Shown here one piece after another: positions 34,850 to 46,376 of a DNA stretch of 64,000 nt. This DNA is from Saccopteryx bilineata (Eukaryota; Chordata; Mammalia; Chiroptera; Emballonuridae). Location: assembly GCF_036850765.1 (NCBI RefSeq), contig NC_089491.1, forward strand, positions 94,334,740 to 94,398,739, in the 5' to 3' direction. Under the pieces are notes generated by a model. That model saw nothing but the letters and a program-made list of their open reading frames with translations, did no database searches and was not told where the DNA came from. How positions within the stretch are numbered: the stretch's first letter is position 1; the number at the start of each line of letters is the position of its first letter. Both the position numbers and the translations under genes were made by a program.

Positions 34850-36855
34850 GATTCCATTCTATTATGATCAGAATCCCTAGAGCTCTATGCAGTTATTCCT
34901 TAGCTTTTCCCAGGTGTCACACCCCATACACCACGTTATACCATAAAACATTAAGTCAAGAGAAAGACATCTTCTTCCCTGTGAGAACTAAAAGCAGGAA
35001 ATTCAGATGAGTACCCTGCCACTCAGATGGTAACCACTTCAATTATTCTTTCACTTGAAGTTCCTTTCATGCTGGAAAAGCTTGTTAGTAAGACTAACGA
35101 AGGTGAGGAGGTGATAGGACAAATACAGACACAAAGCATTGCTTTTGAAATGGAATCTCTTCTTCCTCCATACTTAAATTGCATAAATTAGTTTGACAAA
35201 CATTGATTTCTATCTGGTGACCCCACACTACTTCAAAAAGGAGGCTCCGGTTACAAAGAGAGTCCCTGTGAAGTTTGGGACAAAGAGAGAGGATTAGATT
35301 TGTTAAAAAAAAAAACAACAACCCATGGTCACCTGAAAGTTGCTCCATTTTTTATAATTTCAGTTGTAAAAAAAAATTTAAACACATCAAAAAGCACAGA
35401 AAGTACCATAAAAAACACTTTTACCTATATTCTAGGAGCATAAACACTATATTATTTTGCTTCAGTTTTTAAACTAAATAAAACATTGCAAATGCAGCTA
35501 GAGTTCCAACTGAAAATGGCCCAAGTTCAACTTTTCTCTCTGTCTTTTCAGAAGCAACTGTTAACACTGTTTAAACTGTTATTTTATTTTAACTACTTAT
35601 TATATATCCATGAGCATATTGTAGTATGAGTTTATCAAATTGACATGAATGGTATCATGCAATATGCATTGCAGTGCAACTTGCTTTCAGGCTTAATGAT
35701 GCTTTTAAATTCTATGCATATTACTACATATCCATCTCATTCATTTTTAACTATACCATTTAAGTATACCATTGTAGAAATATATCACAATCTGTCCTTT
35801 CACCTAAATGATAGTTAACTAAACTTGTTTCCAATTATTCAATTATGCTTAATTGTGCTTATGATATATTATAACTTATTTCCAACTCCTCCCTACCTTA
35901 TCCCTATTCGTAGCATCTATATTTTACTCCCATCTTGTTTGTATATTCCCAAATATGTTATTATTGTTGTTCCTATTACTTTTAAATTTAAAGTCACATT
36001 CAGTTATTTTTTATTTCTATAATTCTGCTTGATTCCTTTATGTAAACTTCTCTTTTTATTATGTCTTGTTCTTACTTTATGGTTTCTCTCCTTTTAACTC
36101 TAATATATATTTTTTTAATTTTAAAGTCTCACTTAGACTGCTCATTGTTGGAAAATCTTGGGTTGTTTATACATCCATTTATTACCTGCATTGACTTTCT
36201 CAGGTGACTTGTTCCCTCAATAATTGATACTTCTCGCCATCTTATTGGGAATTTCTTTTTCTTCATAAAGGTTAACCTCATAGGGAAGTTCTATATTTAT
36301 TGCCCTTGGATCCAGCATTCTTCTAGTTTCATACCACATTAGGCTTTAGCTTTTACTCATTATCCTAGCTAGAGTTTCTCTCTGTGTCTGAAAACTTGAG
36401 ATTTTTCTTCCTTACCCTTGCGGTTGATCCTAGATTTATGTATCTTTTTGTTGTGTATTTCATTCAACATTTCTGTATTCAGAAGAGTTGTGGTGGTGTG
36501 CCTCCCCTTCTAATGAAGACTTCCAAATCCTTCTTCTGAGTTCTTAGAACCCTACAAGTAACACTTGTGCCCACAGAACATTACTCTGCTCATAAGGTAG
36601 AAGGAATACTTTTCTAATTGTAATATATGCATTTTTTAGAGAATTTTGCCCATTTTATCTGTTTAAATATTATTTTCCTTATTTAAGTAATTTATTTTCC
36701 TGTGTAATCTAAAATCCATTTCCACATTTTATTTGTAGGAAAACTCATTGAAAGGTAAAAACTAAGGCTTCTAGAAAACATGTATGGTTTTGTTCATACA
36801 TTTAATTTACATGAACACTATTTGAAAGCAATTTTAGAAATATTGCTTTCTAACC
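34850..36855. other. AT-rich DNA, possibly old antisense LINE pieces
   Basis: 35580-36480 has the texture of old L1 3' sequence read backwards (e.g. around 35690-35830), but no motif that I can place firmly. No host gene recognised. Confidence 0.3.
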
Positions 36856-37204
36856 TTTTTTTTTTTTTTTTTTTTTAGGTGAAAGGAGAGGAGGTAGTGA
36901 GGCAGACTCCCACATGGGCCCAGGCCCGGAATTATCTGGCAACCCCCATCTGGGACCAATGCTCAAGTAGTGAGCTGTTTTTAGTGCCTGAAATTGGTGC
37001 ACTCCAATAGAGCTATCCTCAGCACCTGAGGCCATGCTCAAACCAATCAAGCCAAAGGCTCCTGAAGGGGAAGAGGAAGAGAATGGGGAGAAAAAGAGAG
37101 GCAGAAGCAGATGGTGCTTCTCTTGTGTGCCCTGACCAGAAATCGAACCCAGGATGTCCATACACTGGGCCAATGCTCTATCCACTGAGCAACCAACCAG
37201 GGCC
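36856..37204 (-). mobile_element. Minus-strand long tRNA-like SINE
   Basis: Reads on the minus strand from a tRNA-like head at 37204 (B box GGTTCGATTTC) through a long body to the poly(T) at 36856-36876. Same organisation as 10531-10986. The 138-codon minus-strand frame inside it is translated SINE. Confidence 0.87.
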
Positions 37205-37879
37205 TGTAATCTTATTTCATCTATTTTTGTTTTTCTCCTAGGATTCTGTCCTTCCATAAAACCCAAAACATCTTTTAAAAGCCTTTCAGAAATATAAATC
37301 TTGTGAACAATTTTTGAGGAAAAGTTGAAGTAAAATATGTAATTGATAGATTATCCTAAGACTTTTTACTTGAGAGTAATGAGACAGATATCTACTCCCA
37401 ATTTAAGCTACTGAGAAAAAGTATAACGTTGTTAACCCAGAAAAGTATTCTTTCATAATTGCTTTAAAATTGAGCAAGACAAAAAATACACTGCCATCCC
37501 CCCAACACCACCCCCAACATTAAATAACACTATAAAAAAGCTTATCCTGGAAGCTTAAATTTTATATTAATTTAATAAGCTGGCATCTACTACTCTTTTT
37601 TTCTGAAGTTGAAGAAAAATTCTATTTTTTATAACACTCCTCAAAAATTGTCAACACAGAATTGGAAAACACGTGAATAATTGCAATGGCTTCACTGAGG
37701 AAACAGACATTCAGAGACATTAGTTAAGTAGCAGAGCCAAGATTTAGACCCAATTTTAACAAATTCCAAACTGTGTACATTCTACTTTACTGTTTTTGCC
37801 ACATTACAGATTTTCGTGGTCTGGCATGCATTGATAAAAAGCCTCTGTCCCAGAAGTCAAGAAATTTATGTTCCAGCTT

Positions 37880-38465
37880 GGACACTACACTCCCTTTGTT
37901 CCCATTTTGAGTGTCTTAATGAGAAATAATAAAGAAGCCTTGATAGCTGTCAGCAGGAAGCTGACCTGACACAGTTAAACAATGGTGCTCCCTTGTTGGA
38001 CATAAACATTTCATAGAGCACGGACAACAGCCAAGGTCACTCTGCAGTTGTGATGAGTGAGAAAAACACAAGATCACTTTGTAATCATATCTGGTCCTAG
38101 ACTAACACAAGAACTATATGCAAACCACAAAAATATCCAAATGTCCCCCTCTCCCAGCAATCATGAATATCAAATGCTTTTTTATCAATTACAATGTTAG
38201 ACCCACTCTGTTCTTTCTTTATCTAAGATATAAATACTTGATCCCCAATATAGAATTAAACCTATATTCTATAGTCCCCATCCATAGCAAATCCCTGTCC
38301 CCTTGAACTCTCTCTCAAGTCACCTAACATAAAGCCAAACTCTACAACAAATCTTGTAATGCCCTCTTATTTTGATTCCTACATTTGCTCATGGGGTTAG
38401 TCTCTTTAGCCACATAAAATAATAAACCCAACTTTTTCTGAGTTAAAGTGTCTCTGGGGATCTTT
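37880..38465. repeat. Possible old LTR
   Basis: An AATAATAAA poly(A)-like site near 38415, followed by a TCTGAG..GTGTCTCTGGGG stretch, suggests an LTR 3' portion. Boundaries and family not determined. Confidence 0.3.
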
Positions 38466-38792
38466 GACTGGAAAGTATAAGCATTAGTAAGTCACATAGT
38501 TCTCTGGAATTTTAGTCTACCCATCTACATAATGCAGAAGTTGGACTAATAGCATCAGTCTAATACTTTTTAAGTGCCTTTCCAGTTCTGTCATGCCATA
38601 GCCATAAAAGTCTGTTATTTTTACCCCTGTCTTCTGATTTTATATGATATTCACCAAATTCCTGAGAAACTACAATCATGGCTATTTCTGTTTTTCATGA
38701 GAGAAGATTTATAATAATTAGCACAAAGACTGAGCTAAAAGGCCAATTCTGCAGTAATCTTAGAGAGACTGATTAAGAGTAATGCTGTTATT

Positions 38793-38921
38793 GCCTGACC
38801 TGTGGTGGCACAGTGGATAAAGTGTTGACCTGGAAAGCTGAGGTTGTTGGTTTGAAACCCTGGGCTTGCCTGGTCAAGGCACCTATGGGAGTTGATACTT
38901 CTTGCTCCTCCCTCCTCCCCG

Positions 38922-38974
<53 letters not shown>

Positions 38975-39010
38975 GTAAAATGAATAAATAAAATCTTATA
39001 TATTTAAAAA
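38793..39010 (+). mobile_element. Short tRNA-like SINE
   Basis: Head GCCTGACCTGTGGTGGCACA, B-box-like GGTTTGAAACCC, a (CT)n run at about 38925-38972 and an A-rich tail. Imperfect 10-bp TSD AGTAATG(C/T)TG at 38778-38787 and 39020-39029. Same family as 26582-26753. Confidence 0.88.
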
Positions 39011-39609
39011 AAAAATAACAGTAATGTTGGTATATAACTATGTAGTCATAGGTTCTCAGGAGTACCAGAAACCCAGATTCACACTGTAAATAACCCTGGA
39101 ATCATATATACAGGCTTTATCATCTTTTACTTCCTCTGAGGATTTAACCATTTTAGAGAAATTGAAGTGTGGAAATAAATTTTTGTCATGGCAGTTTATA
39201 AATTAAATGTGTGTAAAAGCAACTGAGTGGTTAAGCTTTGTTTATGGAGCTACCTCTTTCTTCTCAATAAAAGAAGTCTTGAGTGGCTAAACTGCTGCTA
39301 CCCAACCTCATCCTGATGGATTGCTCAGGAAGTGTTATTTTCCAGGGACCACCCAGGACCATTTGAGAAAAAATCTACAGGACATACTAACTCCTCACCA
39401 TGGAGATATTCTCAGTTCTATAACTTTATCAATTTGGGGTTCCAAAGAGTAATATATATTTTCTTAACCCCCTAAGGAGTTCACTGGGTTATAGTCACCA
39501 TTATACCTTTACCTTTACTTCTGAATATTGGGAATGCACATATTAAGAAATTTCCTTAGTTATTTATTATCTGTAACATAAAAATAATGTGGTAAATTCC
39601 TGTGGGAAC

Positions 39610-40140
39610 TTAGCATTTGGGATAATTTTTATTGCTATGTTTTCAAATCCATCAATCTTGTCCTCTGCAATGTCTTACCTGTAGTTAATCCATCTAGTAT
39701 AGTTTTTATTTTAGATAACATACATTTTATCTTTCCAAATTCAACTTACATTTTTATTGTATTTCTCTTTAACTTTCTCATGTTTTTATCATTCTTCTTC
39801 AGCATATATACTTATAATAATTATTTTAACATCCTTGTCTACTGATTCGGTCATTCTTATCATTCCTAGGTTTGTTTCTATTAAATGGTTTCTTCTGGTT
39901 ATGAATGAATTTTTCCAGTTTCTTTGCACATCTGCTAATTTTTTATTGAATTCCAAACATCATTAATTGTATGTTGTTGAGTTGGAGGGTTTTGATTCTC
40001 CATTGTTATTGTTTGTATAACTTTAAATATTTGGAGGCTTTTTTCAGAAGTGCAATTATAGTACTTGGAATCAGTTTGATTTTTTTGAGGTTGATTTTAA
40101 TTTTCTTATAATGGATCTAAAGTGCCTCTAGTCTAAATTT
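39610..40140. mobile_element. Old L1 fragment (3' UTR-like)
   Basis: The order TTTTAACATCCTTGTCTACT, TTTCTATTAAATGG, TTTTTTATTGAATTCCAAACAT and GTACTTGGAATCAGTTTGAT resembles the long 3' UTR of ancient mammalian L1 subfamilies. Orientation not assigned. Confidence 0.5.
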
Positions 40141-40400
40141 GCCACATACTACTGAGGCAATACCTTTCTAAGAACTTTATTGTATACTTTGTGCAGTAGA
40201 TCATCTTTCATTCTGTAGTAAAAATATGATTCTAAACTGATGGCTAATGGAAAAAACAAACGATTCTGTGTATGTTACATGTATGAAGTAATGTTTTTAC
40301 AGATGATAAAACTGAGGCACCAAGACATTAAAGTCACACAACTACTGAGAAGCAAAGCTATAATTCGAACAAAAGCAATCTGGTTGCAAAACATGTACTT

Positions 40401-40574
40401 TTACTCACTATGTTATTTGTGGTTGCTGTCATTATTATTAATGGAAGGCAGAGAATGCTAGAGCAAACCTAAAAGTTGATGTCAGAGTTACTCACTATGT
40501 TATTTGTGGTTGCTGTCATTATTATTAATGGAAGGCAGAGAATGCTAGAGCAAACCTAAAAGTTGATGTCAGAG
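40401..40574. repeat. Perfect 87-bp tandem duplication
   Basis: 40401-40487 and 40488-40574 are identical over 87 bp by eye, head to tail. The unit is not a recognised repeat and starts TTACTCACTATG. Identity without a mismatch suggests a recent event or an assembly artefact. Confidence 0.95.
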
Positions 40575-40614
40575 TATACAGAGTAAGATATCTCAGTAGG
40601 GGAAATGAGACAAG

Positions 40615-40961
40615 TGTAAGGTATTTTTCCCTGCCGAGAAGGAAGGAAAGGGCGTAGCCACCAAGTGTGAAACAATAAAGGCTTTATTCAGTACAGAGTG
40701 TTTCTCCGACGAGACTCACTGGCCCGGAAGATGGAGGTCAGGAAAATCGCGCATGGAGAAACCACGTGGATAAATTTAAAGGGGTCCTCTAGGGAAGTCG
40801 GGCTAATATGACGTAGTGAAATCTCACTGGATGACAGTCAGTCGCTTTTTTTCCCAAGGACTCCTGGGAAGTTTCTTTTGGTGCGCTTAGTTGTGGGCAG
40901 TCCTAAGCCAAAGTTCCCGGGTTCCTCATGTGACCTTCCCCCATTATCCACTGATCTTACA
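40615..40961 (-). mobile_element. Solo LTR, minus orientation
   Basis: 347 bp with TGTAAG...CTTACA ends. On the minus strand AATAAA lies at 40683-40688, followed by TTTCACACTTGG, as in gammaretrovirus-like (ERV1) LTRs. The flanks ACAAG (40610-40614) and ATAAG (40962-40966) could be a 5-bp TSD with one change. No internal viral genes adjoin, so it is a recombined solo LTR. Confidence 0.75.
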
Positions 40962-41084
40962 ATAAGGCTCACCTTATAAGGCAGTAATGGAGATACAGAC
41001 AAGTAAACCAGTTAATGTATATCCATAAATGATGACAAAACTGAAGAACTATAAAGACGGAGATTCTTTTCAATAATCAGAGAT

Positions 41085-41475
41085 CTCTTTTTTATTTTTT
41101 CATTTTTATTGAATTTATTGGGGTGATGTTGGTTAAGAAAATTATTATAAATGATAGTTTTACTGGGTAAAGTAATCTTGACTGCCGGTCCTTGTTTTTC
41201 ATGATTCTGACTATTTCTTGCCAATCCCTTCTGGCCTTTAATGTTTCTGTCGAAAAACCAGCTAATAGTCTTATCAAAGCTCCCTTGTAGGTAACTAACC
41301 GCTTTTCTCTTGCTGCTGTTTGGATTATCTTTATCTTTAACACATTTTATGATGTGTCTTAGTGTGAGCCTCTTTGGGCTCATCTTGTTTGGGACTCTGC
41401 ACTTTCTGGACTTGTGTATACATTTCCTTCACCAGGTTAGAAAAGTTTTCTATCACTATTTTTACAAATAGTTTT
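41085..41475 (-). mobile_element. Antisense L1 with ORF1 joined directly to the 3' end
   Basis: Minus-strand translation from about 41383 gives the C-terminal ORF1p region (MSPKRLTLRHII, KAVSYLQG and, in a second frame, FSTETLKARRDW). At about 41145 it joins sequence like the L1 3' terminus (ACCAACATCACCCCAATAAA). About 4 kb including all of ORF2 is absent. The lineage is older than L1-A/B. Confidence 0.75.
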
Positions 41476-41735
41476 TCTTCATTTTATTTTTTTATTTTTT
41501 GAATTTATTGGGGTGATATTGGTTAATAAAATTATACAGGTTTCAGGTGCACAATTCTACAATACAATAGCTATATATTGCATTGTGTGTTCAAGTCAAG
41601 TCTTCCTCTATCACCATCTATCCTCCCTTTATCTTCCTCCATCTCCCCCATCCCTTTTTCTTCCTACAATCGCCACATTGTTGTCTCAAAAATCTCTTAA
41701 TGTTCTATATTCTTTGCTTTAGAAATGTTTCCACT
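41476..41735 (-). mobile_element. Antisense L1 3' end
   Basis: On the minus strand this ends ACCAATATCACCCCAATAAA followed by an A-rich tail, and has the TGCACCTGAAACCTGTATAA stretch typical of bat L1 3' UTRs. It is adjacent to the preceding L1 and 5'-truncated. Confidence 0.7.
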
Positions 41736-41739
41736 CATT

Positions 41740-44219
41740 CTACAATAAATATCAAATAAAAATTGACAAATTGACATCTTTTTGGTCCATAGTAAGAAAA
41801 ATCAAGCTTGGTTATCCTCTAAAATAGGTGAGAAAAGTGAAAATAAAAGCTCCACAATATCAGCCAAGTAACCTGCCAAATGGGACAAAGAAAGAAAAAG
41901 ACACCAACCACTAAGAAGATAATTGGGAACTAAATTTCATGCATTCTAGTTCCTGATCCAGATCTCTGAAATGTACTTTGGGATGAGTGATATCACAAAA
42001 CTAATAATACAGGTAAGTCATTTAAGAAATGAAACACTGAAATATTTGATGATGAAGATCAAATCAGCATATGTGACATTTGTGCCACACTTCAGAGTTT
42101 TCAAGGGATTCTCATAACAAAACTGTCTTTGGTCACTGCAAGAGTTATAATTTTTTTCTGTTTAACATGTGGACAAATTGTGACTCAAAGAAGTTAAATG
42201 TCAGGATGTCCCAGCAAGTAGACTGGACTAGTACTAGATTTCTGATTGTACTTTTGTCCCATGTAATGTCTGTGTTATACTGTTTGGGGTGCCCATCACT
42301 AGATCTAAGTGAATAAAATTCAAAGATTATGGGCACTCTAAAAATTCCAAACTTTCTTTTTTCCATGATATTAATTTCATGTTTCTCAAAAGTGTAGAAA
42401 ACTTAATATGTTTTAGACTTAAATATAGCTTTTAAATTTCAAAGCTTAGATACTTTCAAATTAGAGTTTTTTCCTATTTTTTCCTTTTTAATCCAGCTCC
42501 AATCCTCTTCCTCCCTGATAACTGTCAGTTTTTATGACTTGTTTTGAGAATTAATTTGATGGCTCTGATTTCAGAATCACAGTGAGTTAACTGACAAATA
42601 GATGCTGTAGTCCAGGCACACTGATGAGATATAACGTGTGGCATAGATCTGCTTCTGCATATCTACATAGAGGCCAGTTGAGGAAGTTTGGAAATTCCTG
42701 TTGATATCTGTCAATGTTTGCAGTGTAACACACACACAAAAAAATTTATATATATATATATATATAATGGCAGTGACTTACAACAAAAAAATATTTATTT
42801 ATTTTTCTTATAGATCCGAGACTAGCCTGGGAAAGTTCTGTTTCAGGCCACAGGTCAAATTAAGGTCGACTCCATGCATTTTTTGTTTTCCTTGGAAATA
42901 TACCTACCTAGGATATGTTCCTCGCAGAAAAAAAAAAGAAAGAAGTGTTACAGGAGAAGAAACACAACTGTCTTTTAACGCTTCTTCTCAGAACTAGACA
43001 TTGTCACAAACCAGTCAGATGGGGAAGTATATTCACACCCTCTGGTGAAATTTCCTGCAAAGTCACATAACAAAGCCCACGGATATGTAATAGTGATATA
43101 GGAAGGGAGTAAAGTAATGGAATATTAATGCAATCCACTTTACATTATTTTATATTTTACTATGTAAAGCAAGCTGGTATTGGAAATAATAATAGATATC
43201 AAGGACAAAAATGGTGGGCCTTTGGGAACAAAGAAATATTAAGTTGACTCCTGCTGCTACTTCTATTTAGGAATAATGAGAATCAATTAGTAAGCTTGCA
43301 GAACTCACTAGTAGCTGGGTATCATAAGTACCATGATTGTGTCATTTCATAAATTAGACTTACTTTGTACTAAAACTCTCTTCAGGAATTTTAAAGAAAA
43401 TTGCACAGTTTGAAAAATAGTGGATTTCTGGCAAAAGTCATTTAGAGGCACATCTAGTGAAATTTAACATTCATATTAAAACAAAATTGTCTATAAAGTC
43501 TGAGCCTGAATGAAATTGTTCTGCTATATATTCTAAACCAAAGAGCACATTCAGCGTTGGGTGTTCTGTATTCACATTTATCAACTCATTTTCATCTTAG
43601 AATAAATTACAACATCGTCTACTCCCAACCAGCCACCACACTGATATTCACATGCAAAGGAATTAAACCACAAAAGAATGAAAAAAAGGAGAGTTCTTGA
43701 ATTGTACCACCTTTCATTTAAAAGAGGTACACCATGCTGGACCAATCTAACCTTTTCCTTAAAGAAAATTAACAGATAACTACAATAAAAATCTAAAAGT
43801 TAAAAATTGGCTCTTATTTCTAAGTAATGAAGCATGAGATCTAGATATTGTTTATTTTAGGATATGGATACTTAAGATCATTTTCCCACATTGGGTACCA
43901 AAACTTCATAGACACAGTGAGCATACTCCTTCCTAATTCTGTGGTCCACATCGGGGTCCGGTATTAACACTGACTTTAGGAAGAAAGCTTCTGCATCACA
44001 AGCATCAATGATGTATTATGTTTCCACCTAAAGTGACTAACTGGCTTGAGCAAACCATTGACTGTGGAAAAACTAGGAGATATTCAAGATCCATAGGTTG
44101 CCTGTGGGCTCTCATCTACTAAGAGAATGCAATATGGTGTCCCTAGTATGAGCCCTGTGAGAAATAATCTGTTTCTGATCTAAGAAATGAAAAATATTCC
44201 TACAGCGATATCTTGGTGC
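41740..44219. other. Unassigned DNA
   Basis: No gene recognised. It contains a (TA)n microsatellite at about 42746-42767. Short open frames lack coding support. Confidence 0.45.
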
Positions 44220-45075
44220 AGGGCCTCATCATTTTCTGTCTGAATTATTGCAGTTTTCCTTCTGCCCCATCCCTCCTTCTGCCTAGCATGAAAAGCCTTC
44301 AACACCTCACCTGTTTTTTTTCTAAACTACATTTATAGCTTCTTCTTCTTTTAATCTTTTGATATAGTCAGAACCTCATGCAAATTGGACAGCTTACTCT
44401 TTCTCCTGAGCATGAAGCCCTTTGATCATTCTGTCTCCTCTGCCAGAGACACTCTTTATTCCTGGAACTGAACCGGGCACCATCGTACTCATCTTAGGTA
44501 GCTTTTAGCCCCTATAACCCTGAAGTGTTGCGGCTGCTCCTGCAACAGTCTCCTCCAGCATTCTCCTTCCCTCTGTCATACTCCACTCTAATCTGTCCCT
44601 AAGATCTTTCCAAAAGTCAAATGGTACTCTGCTTAAAATTCTTGAGTTGCTCTCTCAGTCCTATGATATCAAGTGAAAATCTTTTCACATGCTAGATAAA
44701 ACCCTTCCTACCTGGCAGCTTCCACCTTTCCTGCTCCCACTTTTTCTATGCAGCCTGTGAGTTTGAAATCCTTGAAGTTTACAAAGCGGGACACACTTTC
44801 TCCCTATTCAATAACCTTACATATGTGCACTTCTGTCTGACACTCTCTGCCTTGCAGTTGGCAGGTGAACTCATTCTCTTTTTAAGATCAACTCAAAACA
44901 ATCTCTCTCAAGATGCTGACTCTAAGCTTCCACCCTGGATAAGTCAGTTACTATCACAGTCCTTCTCCCATAATCCCTACATCATACCTCTGCTTCCTTC
45001 TGTCTAGTATTCTACGGTAACAAACTATGTATTTGTTTTGCCTCCCTGGTTGAATTGTGAGCCCTCTTAAGGCAT
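44220..45075 (+). mobile_element. Old L2 LINE fragment
   Basis: The layout matches the L2 3' region: CTCTGCCAGAGACACTCTTT, CTTCCACCTTTCC, TCAACTCAAAACAAT, then GAATTGTGAGCCCTCTTAAGG near the end. Diverged. The short coding-looking frame (44825-45007) belongs to the repeat. Confidence 0.55.
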
Positions 45076-45277
45076 TCCATTATAAAATAAAGCCAGCAAG
45101 TACAATAAATGACAGAAGATATCATAAGAGAAGTGAAGAGAAAATGCTACAGAGTTTCTAGGGAAGAAGAGAAAGCTCTGAAAAAAGGATTCATTCTTTC
45201 ATTCATTCATTCATGTGTCTACTCATTGCCAAAATAAAAGCTGTGTGTTTATCTATCTCTTAGGCCAGAAAAACAAA

Positions 45278-45770
45278 TTATTCCCCACAGGACTCATGAT
45301 AGAGACTCCATGCAGTAGCTACTCTGTCAATCTTACCTAAAATATGACTGTTCCTGTGCGTTCTTTTAGCAGATGAGGGTTTACAGGCAACTTGCAGATC
45401 TTGGATACCTCCTATTTTTTCCACAGTCAATGGTGTGATCAAACCAGTATAGCCACAGGCATACTTGGCCATAAGGTACTTTGGTGTTAAAGGCAGTTCT
45501 TGCCTATTTCCTACAGACTTCATGTCAGCAGATCTAAATTTTGAACTCTGCCGTGTTTTAGAAACAGAAAGTATGGAACTCAGGTTAAACCCAGTGGAAG
45601 CTGAGCTCTCTAACTGCTTAATACTGCCAGGACAAGAGATCTGTGAAAGGCTTTGCAGGAGTACTCACACCCTTCCCGGGGATACCACAGCATAACCTGC
45701 ATTGCATTCTGGTTCTGGTGACTCCAGTAGGGCACTGACTACATACAGATCATCAGGGTGTAGCAAAAGG
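45278..45770 (-). other. Unidentified near-open reading frame
   Basis: On the minus strand one frame is open from about 45770 to the stop at 45278 except for a single TGA near 45670, about 160 codons in all. The 81-codon part below the ATG at 45523 reads MKSVGNRQELPLTPKYLM and continues. The composition is protein-like and not repeat-like, but I recognise no family, and no splice sites or A-tail are clear. It could be a decayed retrocopy, an exon of an unknown gene, or chance. Confidence 0.25.
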
Positions 45771-45904
45771 GTTTATAAAGCTTTCTTTTTTTCAACATAT
45801 ATTTCTCTTTCTTAGAATCACAACATGATTTCAGATACCTCACTTCTAGACAGACAGTATTACTGATGACAGTTATGGGTGAGGCACTTAATTTAAAACT
45901 GATT

Positions 45905-46021
45905 TTGGGTGATGGATATGCAACATAATTGAATGACAAGATAACCTGGACATGTTTTCTTTGAATATATGTACCCTGATTTATTTGATGTCACCCCATT
46001 ACAAAAATAAAATTAATTAAA
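45905..46021 (+). mobile_element. Very short 5'-truncated L1
   Basis: Matches only the last ~120 bp of L1-A, from TGGGTGATGG-type sequence through GTACCCTGATTTATT to the A-tail. It is flanked by AAAACTGATT at 45895-45904 and 46022-46031, a 10-bp TSD. Confidence 0.85.
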
Positions 46022-46164
46022 AAAAACTGATTATGCACACAAATGCAAACTATTTGAAAAACTGAAAATAATTCCTCATTTTCATAGGAAGTTTGCTCAA
46101 GACCTTAATAACTGAGACACATAGGACGCAGAACAGATCAAAGTAGATATACTTCTGAGTCAGA

Positions 46165-46365
46165 TGACCTGCTCAAGTCCTGGTCCTATCACTTTCTCAC
46201 TGTGCAATACTGGGAGTTACTGAACTTCTCAGTCCTCAGTTTACTCATCTATAAAGTGAGATGTTATTAGGTTTTATATGTGATTCTTGTATAAGGAATA
46301 AATGAGATCATTCTGGTAAAGTGTTTTTAAATACATTGCCTGGCACATAAGTGTCAACAAATGTT
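46165..46365 (+). mobile_element. MIR SINE
   Basis: Ordered MIR core landmarks: CACTTTCTCACTGTGCAATA, CCTCAGTTTACTCATCTATA, AATAAATGAGATCATT, TTGCCTGGCACATAAGTG. Similar weaker MIR-like pieces occur near 47940-48000, 58450-58510, 61190-61260 and 62340-62400. Confidence 0.85.
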
Positions 46366-46376
46366 CATTTTCACTT

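Noticed and set aside
36850..37266. 138-codon minus-strand frame
   Set aside because: Entirely within a SINE and its poly(T) tail.
38920..38975. Short regular repeats as a possible CRISPR-like array
   Set aside because: Simple (CT)n microsatellite in a SINE tail. No spacers. The genome is mammalian.
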